From positions 271,482 to 319,539 of the forward strand of contig NZ_QTVG01000003.1 of assembly GCF_003460505.1 (NCBI RefSeq): a stretch of DNA of 48,058 nt. The letters run 5' to 3'. Source of the stretch: Eubacterium sp. AF36-5BH. GTDB taxonomy: Bacteria; Bacillota; Clostridia; Lachnospirales; Lachnospiraceae. The position numbers and the translations under genes are program-made. Shown one piece after another: positions 16,340 through 24,094 of this stretch (position 1 is its first letter; every line of letters starts with the position of its first letter). Below the pieces are notes generated by a model. The model saw nothing but the letters and a program-made list of their open reading frames with translations, did no database searches and had not been told where the DNA came from.

Positions 16340-16969
16340 ATGAAAGATAAAGAACTACGCAAGCTGATCGGCAGCAGGGCAAAACAGCGCCGTCTCGAAT
16401 TAAATCTGACACAGCCTTATGTCGCAGAGAAGATGGGAGTTACCGCTTCCACAATCCTGCGTTATGAGAATGGTTCGATTGACAATACCAAAAAGATGGT
16501 ACTGGAAGGTCTTTCGGAAGCACTTCATGTATCGATTGAATGGCTCAAAGGGGAAACCGATGAATATGAAACTGATATTACGGATAAGAAGGAATTGCAG
16601 ATTCGTGATGTGATGGGCGATATTCTCAAACAGTTACCTCTTGATCTTAATAAAACAGAAGACGCTTTTTCTAAAGACTTACTGCTGTTAATGTTAAAGC
16701 AATATGAACTGTTTCTGGATTCGTTTCAGTTCGCCTGTAAAAATTACAAAGGCAGTACCAAAGATGCGGACATTGCCAAAGTAATGGGATTCGAATCGAA
16801 AGATGAATATAATGAGATTATGTTTCTCAGAGAGATCACACATACTGTCAACGCATTTAACGATATGGCAGATGTGATAAGGCTCTATTCAAAGAAACCG
16901 GAAGCAGCCGAACAAAGACTTGCCAATCTTTTATCCGAAGTTATGTATGAGGATTCTGAATCGGTATAG
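16340..16969 (+). CDS. XRE family regulator of the mobile element
   Basis: A 209-aa regulator with an N-terminal Cro/CI-type helix-turn-helix (about residues 6-60: NLTQPYVAEKMGVTASTILR) and a helical C-terminal part that probably dimerises or senses a signal. The ATG at 16340 has AAAGGAGG nine bases upstream; an open frame reaches back to 16235 through the promoter and is not used. It is divergent from xis, which makes a switch between integration and excision/transfer likely. Confidence 0.85.
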   Translation: MKDKELRKLIGSRAKQRRLELNLTQPYVAEKMGVTASTILRYENGSIDNTKKMVLEGLSEALHVSIEWLKGETDEYETDITDKKELQIRDVMGDILKQLPLDLNKTEDAFSKDLLLLMLKQYELFLDSFQFACKNYKGSTKDADIAKVMGFESKDEYNEIMFLREITHTVNAFNDMADVIRLYSKKPEAAEQRLANLLSEVMYEDSESV

Positions 16970-16976
16970 TAAGACA

Positions 16977-17004
16977 ACCGGAGTTGTGATATACTTACAC
17001 GCAA
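16977..17004 (+). promoter_or_regulatory. 28-nt element in the integrase leader, complementary to the candidate small RNA
   Basis: This sequence is the inverted near-copy of 15867-15894 (25 of 28 identical; the three changes all keep G-U pairing). It contains TGATATACT, a possible extended -10. It lies inside a larger stem (16972-16982 with 17021-17031, 10 of 11 pairs) just upstream of the integrase ribosome binding site, so pairing could alter leader folding. Confidence 0.6.
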
Positions 17005-17055
17005 GAAGCATTTCAACAGTTCCGATTGTCTGATATCGAAAGGAGAAATACAATT

Positions 17056-18351
17056 ATGGCAAAAGGATCTGTTAGAAAAAAAGGAAAAAAATGGTACTAT
17101 CGCTTCTATGTAGAAGATGCAAGCGGTAAAATGGTTCAGAAAGAATATGCTGGAACCGAAAGTAAAAGTGAGACGGAAAAACTTCTCCGCAAAGCACTGG
17201 AAGATTACGAAAATAAGAAGTTTGTCGCAAAGGCAGACAGCCTTACGGTAGGAGAGCTTCTGGATATGTGGGCGGAAGAAGAACTGAAAACCGGGACACT
17301 CAGCAACGGCACAGTGGAAAATTATCTTGGTGCAATCCGCTGTATCAAAAAACACCCGATTGCAGACCGCAAACTGAAAACAGTTACTGCCGAACATTTA
17401 CAGGCATTTCTTGATCTGCTTACATTCGGTGGTGAGTTTCCAGACGGGAAAGTAAGAAAGGGATACAGCAAAGATTATATCCATTCTTTTTCCGCAGTGT
17501 TACAGCAGTCATTCCGTTTTGCAGTATTTCCAAAACAACTAATCAGTTTCAATCCGATGCAATATATCAAACTGAAACGACAGGCAGAGGAAGTTGACCT
17601 CTTTTCCGATGATGAAGTGGAAGAAGGCACACAACCGATTTCGCATGATGATTACGAGCAACTTATCAAGTATCTGGAAAAGAAAAACCCACCTGCCATT
17701 CTACCGATTCAGATTGCGTATTATGCCGGGCTCCGTATCGGAGAAACCTGTGGTCTTACATGGCAGGACATTAACCTTGAGGAACAATGCCTGACCATAA
17801 AACGCAGTATCCGCTACGACGGCATGAAACACAAAAACATTATTGGACCAACGAAGCGGAAAAAAGTTAGGATTGTTGATTTTGGCGATACCCTGACTGA
17901 AATACTGAAAGCTGCCAGAAAGGAACAACTCAAAAACCGGATGCAGTATGGCGAATTATATCACCGCAATTACTACAAAGAAGTTCATGTGAAAAACAGA
18001 GTCTATTATGAATACTATCACCTTGACGGAACGCAGGAAGTCCCGGCAGATTACAAAGAAATCTCCTTTGTCTGCTTAAGACCGGATGGCTCTTTGGAAC
18101 TGCCGAGTACACTCAGCATTGTATGCAGATCAGTGTCAAAGAAACTGGAAGGATTTGAAGATTTCCATTTCCACCAGTTACGTCACACCTACACCAGCAA
18201 TCTGCTTTCCAATGGGGCTGCACCGAAAGATGTACAGGAACTGTTAGGACACTCTGATGTCAGTACCACAATGAATATTTACGCTCACTCAACAAGAAAA
18301 GCAAAACGGGATTCCGCAAGACTTCTTGATAAAGTAGTGAGCAATGCTTAA
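17056..18351 (+). CDS. int: Tyrosine recombinase (integrase) of the mobile element
   Basis: A 431-aa site-specific recombinase that inserts and excises the element. It has an N-terminal arm-binding domain (SVRKKGKKWYYRFYV), a SAM-like core-binding domain (about residues 60-160) and a catalytic domain. The catalytic residues are visible: Arg in YYAGLRIGE, His-x-x-Arg in HFHQLRHTYTSNLL, the second His in ELLGHSDVSTTM and the nucleophile Tyr in NIYAHST. The ATG at 17056 follows AAAGGAG; the frame back to 17026 has no ribosome binding site. Integrase arm-type repeats follow directly. Confidence 0.95.
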   Translation: MAKGSVRKKGKKWYYRFYVEDASGKMVQKEYAGTESKSETEKLLRKALEDYENKKFVAKADSLTVGELLDMWAEEELKTGTLSNGTVENYLGAIRCIKKHPIADRKLKTVTAEHLQAFLDLLTFGGEFPDGKVRKGYSKDYIHSFSAVLQQSFRFAVFPKQLISFNPMQYIKLKRQAEEVDLFSDDEVEEGTQPISHDDYEQLIKYLEKKNPPAILPIQIAYYAGLRIGETCGLTWQDINLEEQCLTIKRSIRYDGMKHKNIIGPTKRKKVRIVDFGDTLTEILKAARKEQLKNRMQYGELYHRNYYKEVHVKNRVYYEYYHLDGTQEVPADYKEISFVCLRPDGSLELPSTLSIVCRSVSKKLEGFEDFHFHQLRHTYTSNLLSNGAAPKDVQELLGHSDVSTTMNIYAHSTRKAKRDSARLLDKVVSNA

Positions 18352-18358
18352 CTAAAAA

Positions 18359-18409
18359 TTTCCCTTATTTCCCTTGCGGATTCCGCATAAGGGCAAAGAT
18401 AAGGGAAAA
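18359..18409. other. Putative integrase arm sites at the right end of the element
   Basis: TTTCCCTTAT (18359-18368), TTTCCCTTG (18368-18376), ATAAGGGCAAA (18387-18397) and ATAAGGGAAAA (18399-18409) form an inverted array starting 8 bp after the int stop. Their number, spacing and place fit arm-type binding sites near attR. The exact core site could not be read. The rest of the gap to 18563 is AT-rich spacer with no gene. Confidence 0.6.
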
Positions 18410-18563
18410 TACATATCATTTCACTATCTAAGAGGCTGTAAGCCTTGAAAAATAAGGAAAGTTCAGGAAATCTCTCCACAAATTCCGATTTGTTAAATTC
18501 AATGCATATACTATACCTTATATCGACAGATTCGCATATCCATTTTATGTCATACTTTTTTTC

Positions 18564-18613
18564 TTGACATTAGTCCTATATAGGACTATAATTCATTAGT
18601 ACGTTATCGTACC
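18564..18613 (+). promoter_or_regulatory. Promoter and operators of marR copy 2
   Basis: A perfect consensus promoter: TTGACA (18564-18569), 17 bp, TATAAT (18587-18592). The spacer is filled by an 18-bp perfect palindrome (18571-18588). A second dyad, GTACG-TTAT-CGTAC (18599-18612), follows the -10. TTAGTACG and AGTCC half-sites are shared with the operator at 12595-12644. Confidence 0.85.
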
Positions 18614-18633
18614 ATTTTTTTTTGGAGGTAAAT

Positions 18634-19089
18634 ATGAATAGCAAAAAAGATAAATTTGAACAATTACAAAGATTTTATGCTCTTTGGAAGGAGGGAAATG
18701 CCATGTATGAGGATTGGGCAAAGAAGCATGGTCTGTCATCTAACGGCGTGCTTGTACTCTATTCTCTTTATGAAGCAAAAGATAATTGCACCCAGAAAAG
18801 TATTTCACAAAATTGGTCTATTCCTAAACAAACCATAAATACAATTCTAAAAGATTTTTCTTCAAATAATTATATTGAATTATCTACTGATGAAACAGAC
18901 AAACGTAATAAATTAATAAAACTTACACGGGAAGGGAAGATTTATGCCGGTGAAATTATTGAAGCTCTGCATAAAAGAGAGCTGTTTGCCATAAATCACA
19001 TGGGGGTAGATAACGTTACCAGAATGAATAATGATACAGAACTTTTTATAAACTTATTTCGAAACGGATATTCAACAGAAAATGAGTAA
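18634..19089 (+). CDS. MarR family transcriptional regulator (copy 2)
   Basis: A 151-aa MarR protein, closely similar over its whole length to the one at 12122-12580 (for example QLQRFYALWKEGNAMYEDWA and SIPKQTINTILKDF). It presumably represses its own operon by binding the palindrome in the promoter spacer. The ATG at 18634 is five bases after GGAGG; a TTG at 18622 in frame overlaps that site and is unlikely. It overlaps the MATE gene by 8 bp. Confidence 0.92.
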   Translation: MNSKKDKFEQLQRFYALWKEGNAMYEDWAKKHGLSSNGVLVLYSLYEAKDNCTQKSISQNWSIPKQTINTILKDFSSNNYIELSTDETDKRNKLIKLTREGKIYAGEIIEALHKRELFAINHMGVDNVTRMNNDTELFINLFRNGYSTENE

Positions 19090-20377
19090 TCGTAACACTT
19101 TTTTTAAATTTGTCATCCCCTCTATCATTGCATTTGCCCTGTCAGGTATTTATGCAATTGTAGATGGTTATTTTGTTGGCAATACCATAGGTGATGCCGG
19201 TCTTTCTGCAATCAATATAGCTTATCCAATTGTTGCACTGATACAGTCAGTGGGAACCGGCATTGGCATGGGTGGTGCTGTTTACTACTCTATCAATATG
19301 GCAGAAGGAAACCATCAAAAAGCAAAACAGTTTATTGCTGCTTCATGGTGGCTACTTATAGCTGCAAGTATTATTTTTACTTTACTTACTTTCTTTTCTG
19401 CTCATACTGTATTAACTCTTTTAGGAGCAGATGGACTGATACTTGATTATGCAACAAGCTATATTAAAATCATTGCCTTGGGTACTATATTGCAAATTGG
19501 AGGAACCGGACTAATTCCTTTTATTCGAAACTTTGGAAATTCTTCTTTTGCAATGATTGCCATGCTTGGAGGTTTTGCCACTAATATTATTCTTGATTTC
19601 TTATTTGTATGGGTTTACAGCCTTGGAATAACAGGGGCTGCACTTGCTACGATTATCAGTCAAGGTGTGACCTTACTTATTGCTCTCTTATATTCTATAT
19701 TAAAAAAGAATTTGGTTATTAGTGTAAATAAAGTGGAATTTAGTAACCTTTGCAAATCAATTTTCAAAGTAGGTTTAGCTCCTTTTGGGCTTGCACTAAC
19801 ACCTAATATTTCTTTGGTAATCATCAATCGTTTTTCTGCATCCTATGGTGGAGAACAAGCGATTGCCACCTATGCCTGCATATCCTATATAGTCTGTATT
19901 ATCTATTTGATTTTACAGGGGGTAGGTGACGGCAGTCAGCCACTTATGAGCCAATATTATGGTGAACATAAGGAAAAAGATTTAGCTGAAGTTAAACGTA
20001 TGGCATATATTTTTGCTATTATTCTAGCTTTCATCGGCTGTGCCATCATGTACCTTGGCAGATGGCATATAGGAACGTTATTTGGTTCTTCAGATGCAGT
20101 AAATGCAGAGACTGCTAAAATCATTCCTATCTTTTTGATTTCTGTTCCATTTGTTGCAATTACAAGAATATCAACAGCCGGATTTTATGCAACAGAAAAA
20201 GCAGTATCATCCTATATACTTACATTTATTGAACCTGTCCTTATGCTTGTATTAATGCTTATATTACCACCACTTTTAGGTGGACAGATAATGATTTGGT
20301 GGAGCACCGTTTTTGTTAGAATTATTTCAGCAGTGTTAGCTATATTTATGACAAAATTAAGCAATAGAATTTTCTAA
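19082..20377 (+). CDS. MATE family multidrug efflux transporter (copy 2)
   Basis: A 431-aa, roughly 12-helix antiporter expected to export cationic drugs or toxic metabolites. It shares long identical blocks with copy 1 (for example GIYAIVDGYFVGNTIGDAGL and ILQGVGDGSQPLMS), so the two operons arose by duplication. The start at 19082 overlaps marR, so translation is probably coupled. A terminator follows. Confidence 0.93.
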   Translation: MSNRNTFFKFVIPSIIAFALSGIYAIVDGYFVGNTIGDAGLSAINIAYPIVALIQSVGTGIGMGGAVYYSINMAEGNHQKAKQFIAASWWLLIAASIIFTLLTFFSAHTVLTLLGADGLILDYATSYIKIIALGTILQIGGTGLIPFIRNFGNSSFAMIAMLGGFATNIILDFLFVWVYSLGITGAALATIISQGVTLLIALLYSILKKNLVISVNKVEFSNLCKSIFKVGLAPFGLALTPNISLVIINRFSASYGGEQAIATYACISYIVCIIYLILQGVGDGSQPLMSQYYGEHKEKDLAEVKRMAYIFAIILAFIGCAIMYLGRWHIGTLFGSSDAVNAETAKIIPIFLISVPFVAITRISTAGFYATEKAVSSYILTFIEPVLMLVLMLILPPLLGGQIMIWWSTVFVRIISAVLAIFMTKLSNRIF

Positions 20378-20409
20378 TTTATGATTTTTTAATTATTATT
20401 TATTATGAA

Positions 20410-20458
20410 AAAAAGCAAGATTAACTATCACTTTCAAGTTATCCTGCTTTTCTCTTTA
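20410..20458 (+). terminator. Terminator of the second MarR-MATE operon
   Basis: The arms 20412-20426 and 20437-20450 pair with minor mismatches and are followed by a T-rich tail (TTTTCTCTTT) on the plus strand, about 30 bp after the MATE stop. Confidence 0.75.
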
Positions 20459-20476
20459 CCATTATATACTGATTTT

Positions 20477-20677
20477 CTATAAACTGCTTATTATTTCTGC
20501 AATCCACTGCCCTATCTTACTCTCTGATGTTTCAAGTTTTGGACCACCCTGTGAGTCAAACTGAATTTCCATAGGATGCACAATTTCTGCCCCTTTACAT
20601 TCTTCTGCCATTTTTTCGGCAATTCTTTTTGTATTTCCATTTGACCATGAATAATATACTACGAATGTTTTTGACAT
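20477..20677 (-). pseudogene. Flavodoxin with a large in-frame internal deletion
   Basis: The 66-aa frame joins a flavodoxin N-terminus (TFVVYYSWSNGNTKRIAE, the FMN phosphate loop) directly to a flavodoxin C-terminus (KGAEIVHPMEIQFDSQGG then IGQWIAEI). The roughly 100 central residues that hold the FMN ring are absent. The ATG at 20677 still has GGAGG, so a short peptide may be made, but it cannot be a working flavodoxin. The deletion keeps the frame. Confidence 0.65.
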
Positions 20678-20810
20678 TTTTGTACCTCCGTTTTTTTACT
20701 TATAAACCTATATCAACATAAATCTTAACAAGTTCCACGTCATAACCTGCATTGCTCATAATTTCTGCAATTGTCTTTGCATTCTTTATATTTTTATCAC
20801 CCTTTCTAAA

Positions 20811-21797
20811 TCAAAATAAATCCAACATGTTATCTAAATATATTTTTTCTCTAACATTGATTTGGTACTCCGGCTTTGTCATGTAGTAAAGTAAAAATTC
20901 CAAAACCAAAGCACTTCCAAGTCCTCTTCCTTCTATTTTAAAGTTGGTAAATCCCATTGGCAAGTATACATTTTTAATATTTTCTACACTAATAAATCCC
21001 GGATTTTCCATTGCCTTTGAAAATTGATATCCACCACTTGAATCTGGTGCCTTACAATAATGCTCAAAATCTTCTCCAAGATTTTTGTGGCTCACTGCTT
21101 CATAACAGACTTTTCTGTCCTTGCATCCAAACCAACAACATTCGTTACACAAAAACTCTACTTTATCCTTTTGCTTTTCTGATAATGTTTTTAGTTTATC
21201 AAATTCTTTATTTAATCGAAAATCAGGTACAACATACCTAAAATCTTCTCTATTTAATTCTTTTAAAAATTCCTGAAAATCTGTTATGACCTTTGTAGTT
21301 GATGATACAAAATATAATTCAGGATAATTCTTTTTCAGGTAATTAAGTAACAAATCTGAATGAACTATTACGCCATTTGAAACATAGCTATTAATTATTT
21401 TTTGATTTTGAGTACCACAACTTTCCATTGATGCATTTTGTATATTAATCCGAGTCTGGTTGTTTTTTTCACTTTTGTTTTGTGCAAACAAAGAACAAAT
21501 GTCATTGCATATTTTATCTGAAAGATGTTCCTCTTTTAACAATGAATTACTAAAAGTAAGTCTTGCCGAAATGCCGTATTCCTGCATTAAATTAAGCACC
21601 TTCCACGTTTCTGCTTCTCCAACTTCAACACGACCACCACTCCAGATACAATCCATAGGTGAGCCATATATGGAACCTATATCACACCAATCATAAAAGT
21701 ATTCTCTATGCTCCCTGAAAATTGGCAGGAACACTTTATATAGTTCGTAAAATTCAAATAATCCCGGTAGGTGAAAATATGCTGTTTTACTGCTCAA
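20811..21797 (-). CDS. Peptidase U32-like protein with a cysteine cluster
   Basis: A 328-aa protein. The C-terminal motif GFTNFKIEGRGLGSALVLE (residues 282-300) and the clustered Cys at 217, 220, 221, 225, 231 and 248 recall the U32 family (UbiU/UbiV, TrhP, RlhA), whose members bind a 4Fe-4S cluster and act in hydroxylation of RNA bases or quinones. A polar stretch near residues 104-130 looks inserted. The substrate cannot be named. After the TGA at 20811-20813 the same frame stays open for another 36 codons, to a TAA at 20700-20702, with protein-like content (NAKTIAEIMSNAGYDVELVK). That part may be a remnant of another gene. Confidence 0.5.
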   Translation of the reverse strand: MSSKTAYFHLPGLFEFYELYKVFLPIFREHREYFYDWCDIGSIYGSPMDCIWSGGRVEVGEAETWKVLNLMQEYGISARLTFSNSLLKEEHLSDKICNDICSLFAQNKSEKNNQTRINIQNASMESCGTQNQKIINSYVSNGVIVHSDLLLNYLKKNYPELYFVSSTTKVITDFQEFLKELNREDFRYVVPDFRLNKEFDKLKTLSEKQKDKVEFLCNECCWFGCKDRKVCYEAVSHKNLGEDFEHYCKAPDSSGGYQFSKAMENPGFISVENIKNVYLPMGFTNFKIEGRGLGSALVLEFLLYYMTKPEYQINVREKIYLDNMLDLF

Positions 21798-22014
21798 TGT
21801 ATTTTACCTCCTAAATTTCCAACCTATAAACATAGTCATCCATATAAAATTCCATATTGTCTTCCTCTTTTTCTTTTAGTCAAACAGTGCTTCCCATGTT
21901 TTTGTTTTCATGGCTTTAAAGCACATAACAATTTTATAATAGATAACTCTTGTTAAAATATAACAATACCAATAATTAAAAGCAATATTACAACCTTTTA
22001 TTTGTTCTAAACTT

Positions 22015-22167
22015 TCAAATTAGTTTCTTTCTCATCCACACATGAGGTCAACCCTCATCGTCACATATTTCAGCTGATTTGATATACCCGTTTTTTTCAT
22101 AAAAATCAGACGCTCTTACCTGCGCCAATAACTCAGCCCACTTTCCCTGATTATTAACAATTTCCAT
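22015..22167 (-). pseudogene. C-terminal fragment of a GNAT acetyltransferase with an internal TGA
   Basis: An ATG at 22167 with AAAGGAG upstream opens a frame containing VRASDFYEKNGYIKSAEIC, a typical GNAT C-terminal segment. A TGA at 22048-22050 interrupts it, after which the same frame continues PHVWMRKKLI to a stop at 22015. In relatives as I recall them the interrupted position is Cys (DEGCPHVWM). The N-terminal two thirds are missing, so this is most simply a decayed gene. The remainder of the gap 21798-22371 holds only this fragment and the hairpins listed next. Confidence 0.6.
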
Positions 22168-22187
22168 AATTCCTTAATCTCCTTTCA

Positions 22188-22284
22188 AAAAAATAAGCAT
22201 TCAAAACTAAATCTTATAATGCCGAAACACCGTACCTACGATTTAGTCTTGAATGCTTTATTACCACTCATCCGGTGATGAGTG
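22188..22284 (-). terminator. Terminator after the rubrerythrin gene, with a second hairpin
   Basis: A long stem (22195-22213 with 22240-22258, one mismatch) is followed on the minus strand by seven T. A separate perfect hairpin, ACTCATC-cggt-GATGAGT, lies at 22267-22284 just before it. It most likely ends the perR-rubrerythrin operon, although it also precedes the GNAT fragment like an attenuator. Confidence 0.75.
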
Positions 22285-22371
22285 AAAGCTTTAATATAGT
22301 TCTTAAATAGACTATATTTGATTATAACTTTTATGTCAAACTGTGGGACTTTCCTGTTATATCAATTTATG

Positions 22372-23553
22372 TTAATAATTTTCTTCATGTACTTCAAAGT
22401 AACTTTGTGGGTGATTACATACCGGACATACTTCCGGAGCCTTTGTTCCTACTACAATATGTCCACAGTTACGACATTCCCACACCTTAACTTCACTCTT
22501 TTCAAATACCTGTGCAGTTTCAATATTCTTAAGGAGTGCACGATATCTTTCTTCGTGGTGCTTCTCAATCTCACCTACTGCCCTGAATTTTGCTGCAAGC
22601 TCTGCGAAGCCTTCTTCCTCAGCTGTTTCAGCAAAATCTTCATACATATCTGTCCACTCATAATTCTCGCCTTCTGCAGCTGCTGCTAAATTTTCCTTTG
22701 TATCACCAATTCCTGCTAACTCCTTGAACCACATCTTTGCATGTTCTTTCTCATTATCTGCTGTCTTTAAAAATAATGCAGACATCTGCTCATAGCCTTC
22801 CTTCTTTGCCACAGAAGCAAAATAAGTATATTTATTTCTTGCCTGTGATTCCCCTGCAAATGCCTCCTGTAAATTTTTCTCTGTTTGTGTTCCTGCATAT
22901 TTGTTTTCTTCCATTTCTTTTACCTCCGTTTTGTTTACTATTTTCTCAAAATCTGACGCCGGATGCTTACATAAAGGGCATATAAAATCATCCGGTAATT
23001 CCTCTCCTACATATTCATATCCACAAATCCTACATCGCCATATTGTCTGACCATCATCTGTTTTTCCAACTGCCTGTGGCTTAGGCTTAATATTATTCTG
23101 ATAATACTCATATGTTGCCGATGGAATATCACTTAACACTTCCATATCTGTTATCTCACCGATAAACATTGTATGTGAACCTAAATCTTCTGTTTTATTA
23201 ACTGTTACAGAAATGTATGCATTTGTACCCTCTGTAATATAATAAATACCATTTTCACCTCTTGTACACTTTCTAAATGATTCAAACTTATTTGTATCCC
23301 TTCCTGACTGAAAACCAAAATGTTTGAATAATTCGAACTGTGCATTCTGACTTAGAACTGATACTGTAAATTTTCCTGTTCTTTCAATCATATCATGAGT
23401 ATAATTTGCTTTGTTAACACAGATGCTTAACTGGTTCGGTTCCGAAGCTGCCTGAATTGCAGTGTTAATTATACATCCGTTGTCCTTTTCTGATTCCCTT
23501 GCCGTCAGTACAAACAAACCATAACTTAGTTTATACATTGCTTTTTTATCCAT
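22372..23553 (-). CDS. Fused flavin reductase - rubredoxin - rubrerythrin
   Basis: A 393-aa three-part oxygen/peroxide detoxification enzyme. Residues 1-160 form an FMN-binding flavin reductase domain ([20 protein letters not shown]). Residues about 168-205 form a rubredoxin ([12 protein letters not shown] then [10 protein letters not shown]). Residues about 214-350 form the diiron rubrerythrin helices ([35 protein letters not shown]). A C-terminal rubredoxin follows ([12 protein letters not shown] then EVCPVCNHP). The N-terminal pair equals the high-molecular-weight rubredoxin of clostridia, so a whole electron path from NAD(P)H-reduced flavin to the diiron site lies in one chain. The gene starts one base after perR, and its ribosome binding site is in the perR end. 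Confidence 0.88.
   Translation of the reverse strand: MDKKAMYKLSYGLFVLTARESEKDNGCIINTAIQAASEPNQLSICVNKANYTHDMIERTGKFTVSVLSQNAQFELFKHFGFQSGRDTNKFESFRKCTRGENGIYYITEGTNAYISVTVNKTEDLGSHTMFIGEITDMEVLSDIPSATYEYYQNNIKPKPQAVGKTDDGQTIWRCRICGYEYVGEELPDDFICPLCKHPASDFEKIVNKTEVKEMEENKYAGTQTEKNLQEAFAGESQARNKYTYFASVAKKEGYEQMSALFLKTADNEKEHAKMWFKELAGIGDTKENLAAAAEGENYEWTDMYEDFAETAEEEGFAELAAKFRAVGEIEKHHEERYRALLKNIETAQVFEKSEVKVWECRNCGHIVVGTKAPEVCPVCNHPQSYFEVHEENY
22912..22927 (-). promoter_or_regulatory. Internal ribosome binding site and start inside the fusion gene
   Basis: GGAGG (22923-22927) stands eight bases before an in-frame ATG (22914) at codon 214, exactly at the junction to the rubrerythrin part. Free rubrerythrin of about 180 aa may be made from the same mRNA in addition to the fusion. 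Confidence 0.6.
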
Positions 23554-23554
23554 G

Positions 23555-23953
23555 TTATTCCTCCTTTAGCTTCTTTCTGCATTTTGGGCAAATACCTTTA
23601 AATGAAATATCACAATTTAGAAATTCAATTCCATGAGTGTCATGAATTCTTTCCAGCAAATTTGGTATTTCGTCCATATCCACATCTGACACATCACCAC
23701 ATTTTACACACCTGACGTGATAGTGATTTGTCAAAGTAAAATCAAATCTATTAGGTCCATCCGGCACTTCAACTTTTCTCAAAGTTCCTTCTTCTGCCAA
23801 TATATCAAGGTTTCTATATACTGTTCCCTTTCCAATTGTAGGATATGTTTCTTTTAAAAAATCATACACTTCATTTGCTGTAGCATGTCTTTTCATCTCA
23901 TATACAGCATTTCGTATTAACTCTTTTTGAATAGTATTCCTTCTGGTTATCAT
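23555..23953 (-). CDS. perR: Fur family regulator, probably PerR
   Basis: A 132-aa metal-dependent repressor. The winged helix ([20 protein letters not shown]) is followed by a dimerisation domain with two CxxC zinc motifs (VRCVKCG and ICPKC) and the HYHVRC metal-site segment. Linkage to rubrerythrin points to peroxide sensing (PerR) rather than iron (Fur), but the sequence alone does not settle this. Fur/Per-type palindromes flank its promoter, which suggests self-regulation of the two-gene operon. Confidence 0.85.
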   Translation of the reverse strand: MITRRNTIQKELIRNAVYEMKRHATANEVYDFLKETYPTIGKGTVYRNLDILAEEGTLRKVEVPDGPNRFDFTLTNHYHVRCVKCGDVSDVDMDEIPNLLERIHDTHGIEFLNCDISFKGICPKCRKKLKEE

Positions 23954-23963
23954 TGCTTCTCCT

Positions 23964-24039
23964 TATTAGGATTTATTCTTAATAGAGAGTATATCCTATT
24001 TTCGAATTTAAGTCAAGCAAAATAGTAATCATTCCTATT
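23964..24039 (-). promoter_or_regulatory. Promoter and Per/Fur-type boxes of the perR operon
   Basis: The minus-strand promoter is TTGACT (24011-24016), 17 bp, TATACT (23988-23993). AATAGTAAT-C-ATTCCTATT (24021-24039) is a 9-1-9 palindrome with one mismatch just upstream of the -35. A weaker, similar dyad lies at 23964-23984, downstream of the start of transcription. Confidence 0.7.
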
Positions 24040-24041
24040 AT

Positions 24042-24069
24042 TAAATAAAGATGCCTAAAAAGACATCTT
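24042..24069 (-). terminator. Hairpin downstream of the acetyltransferase gene
   Basis: AAAGATG (24046-24052) pairs with CATCTTT (about 24063-24069), with a short T-rich tail on the minus strand. It is a modest terminator for the gene at 24095. Confidence 0.5.
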
Positions 24070-24094
24070 TACACAATATAAATATTCTGTTTTC

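Noticed and set aside
5400..18491. 14-bp repeat ACAAATTCCGATTT at 5400 and 18478 as attachment-site pair
   Set aside because: A 14-mer can recur by chance in AT-rich DNA. The left copy is not next to any element gene and no matching junction structure exists.
20811..22167. Reassignment of TGA to an amino acid in this genome
   Set aside because: Two in-frame TGAs looked suggestive, but TGA clearly ends intact genes here, such as the DUF6061-like gene, so decay is the simpler reading.
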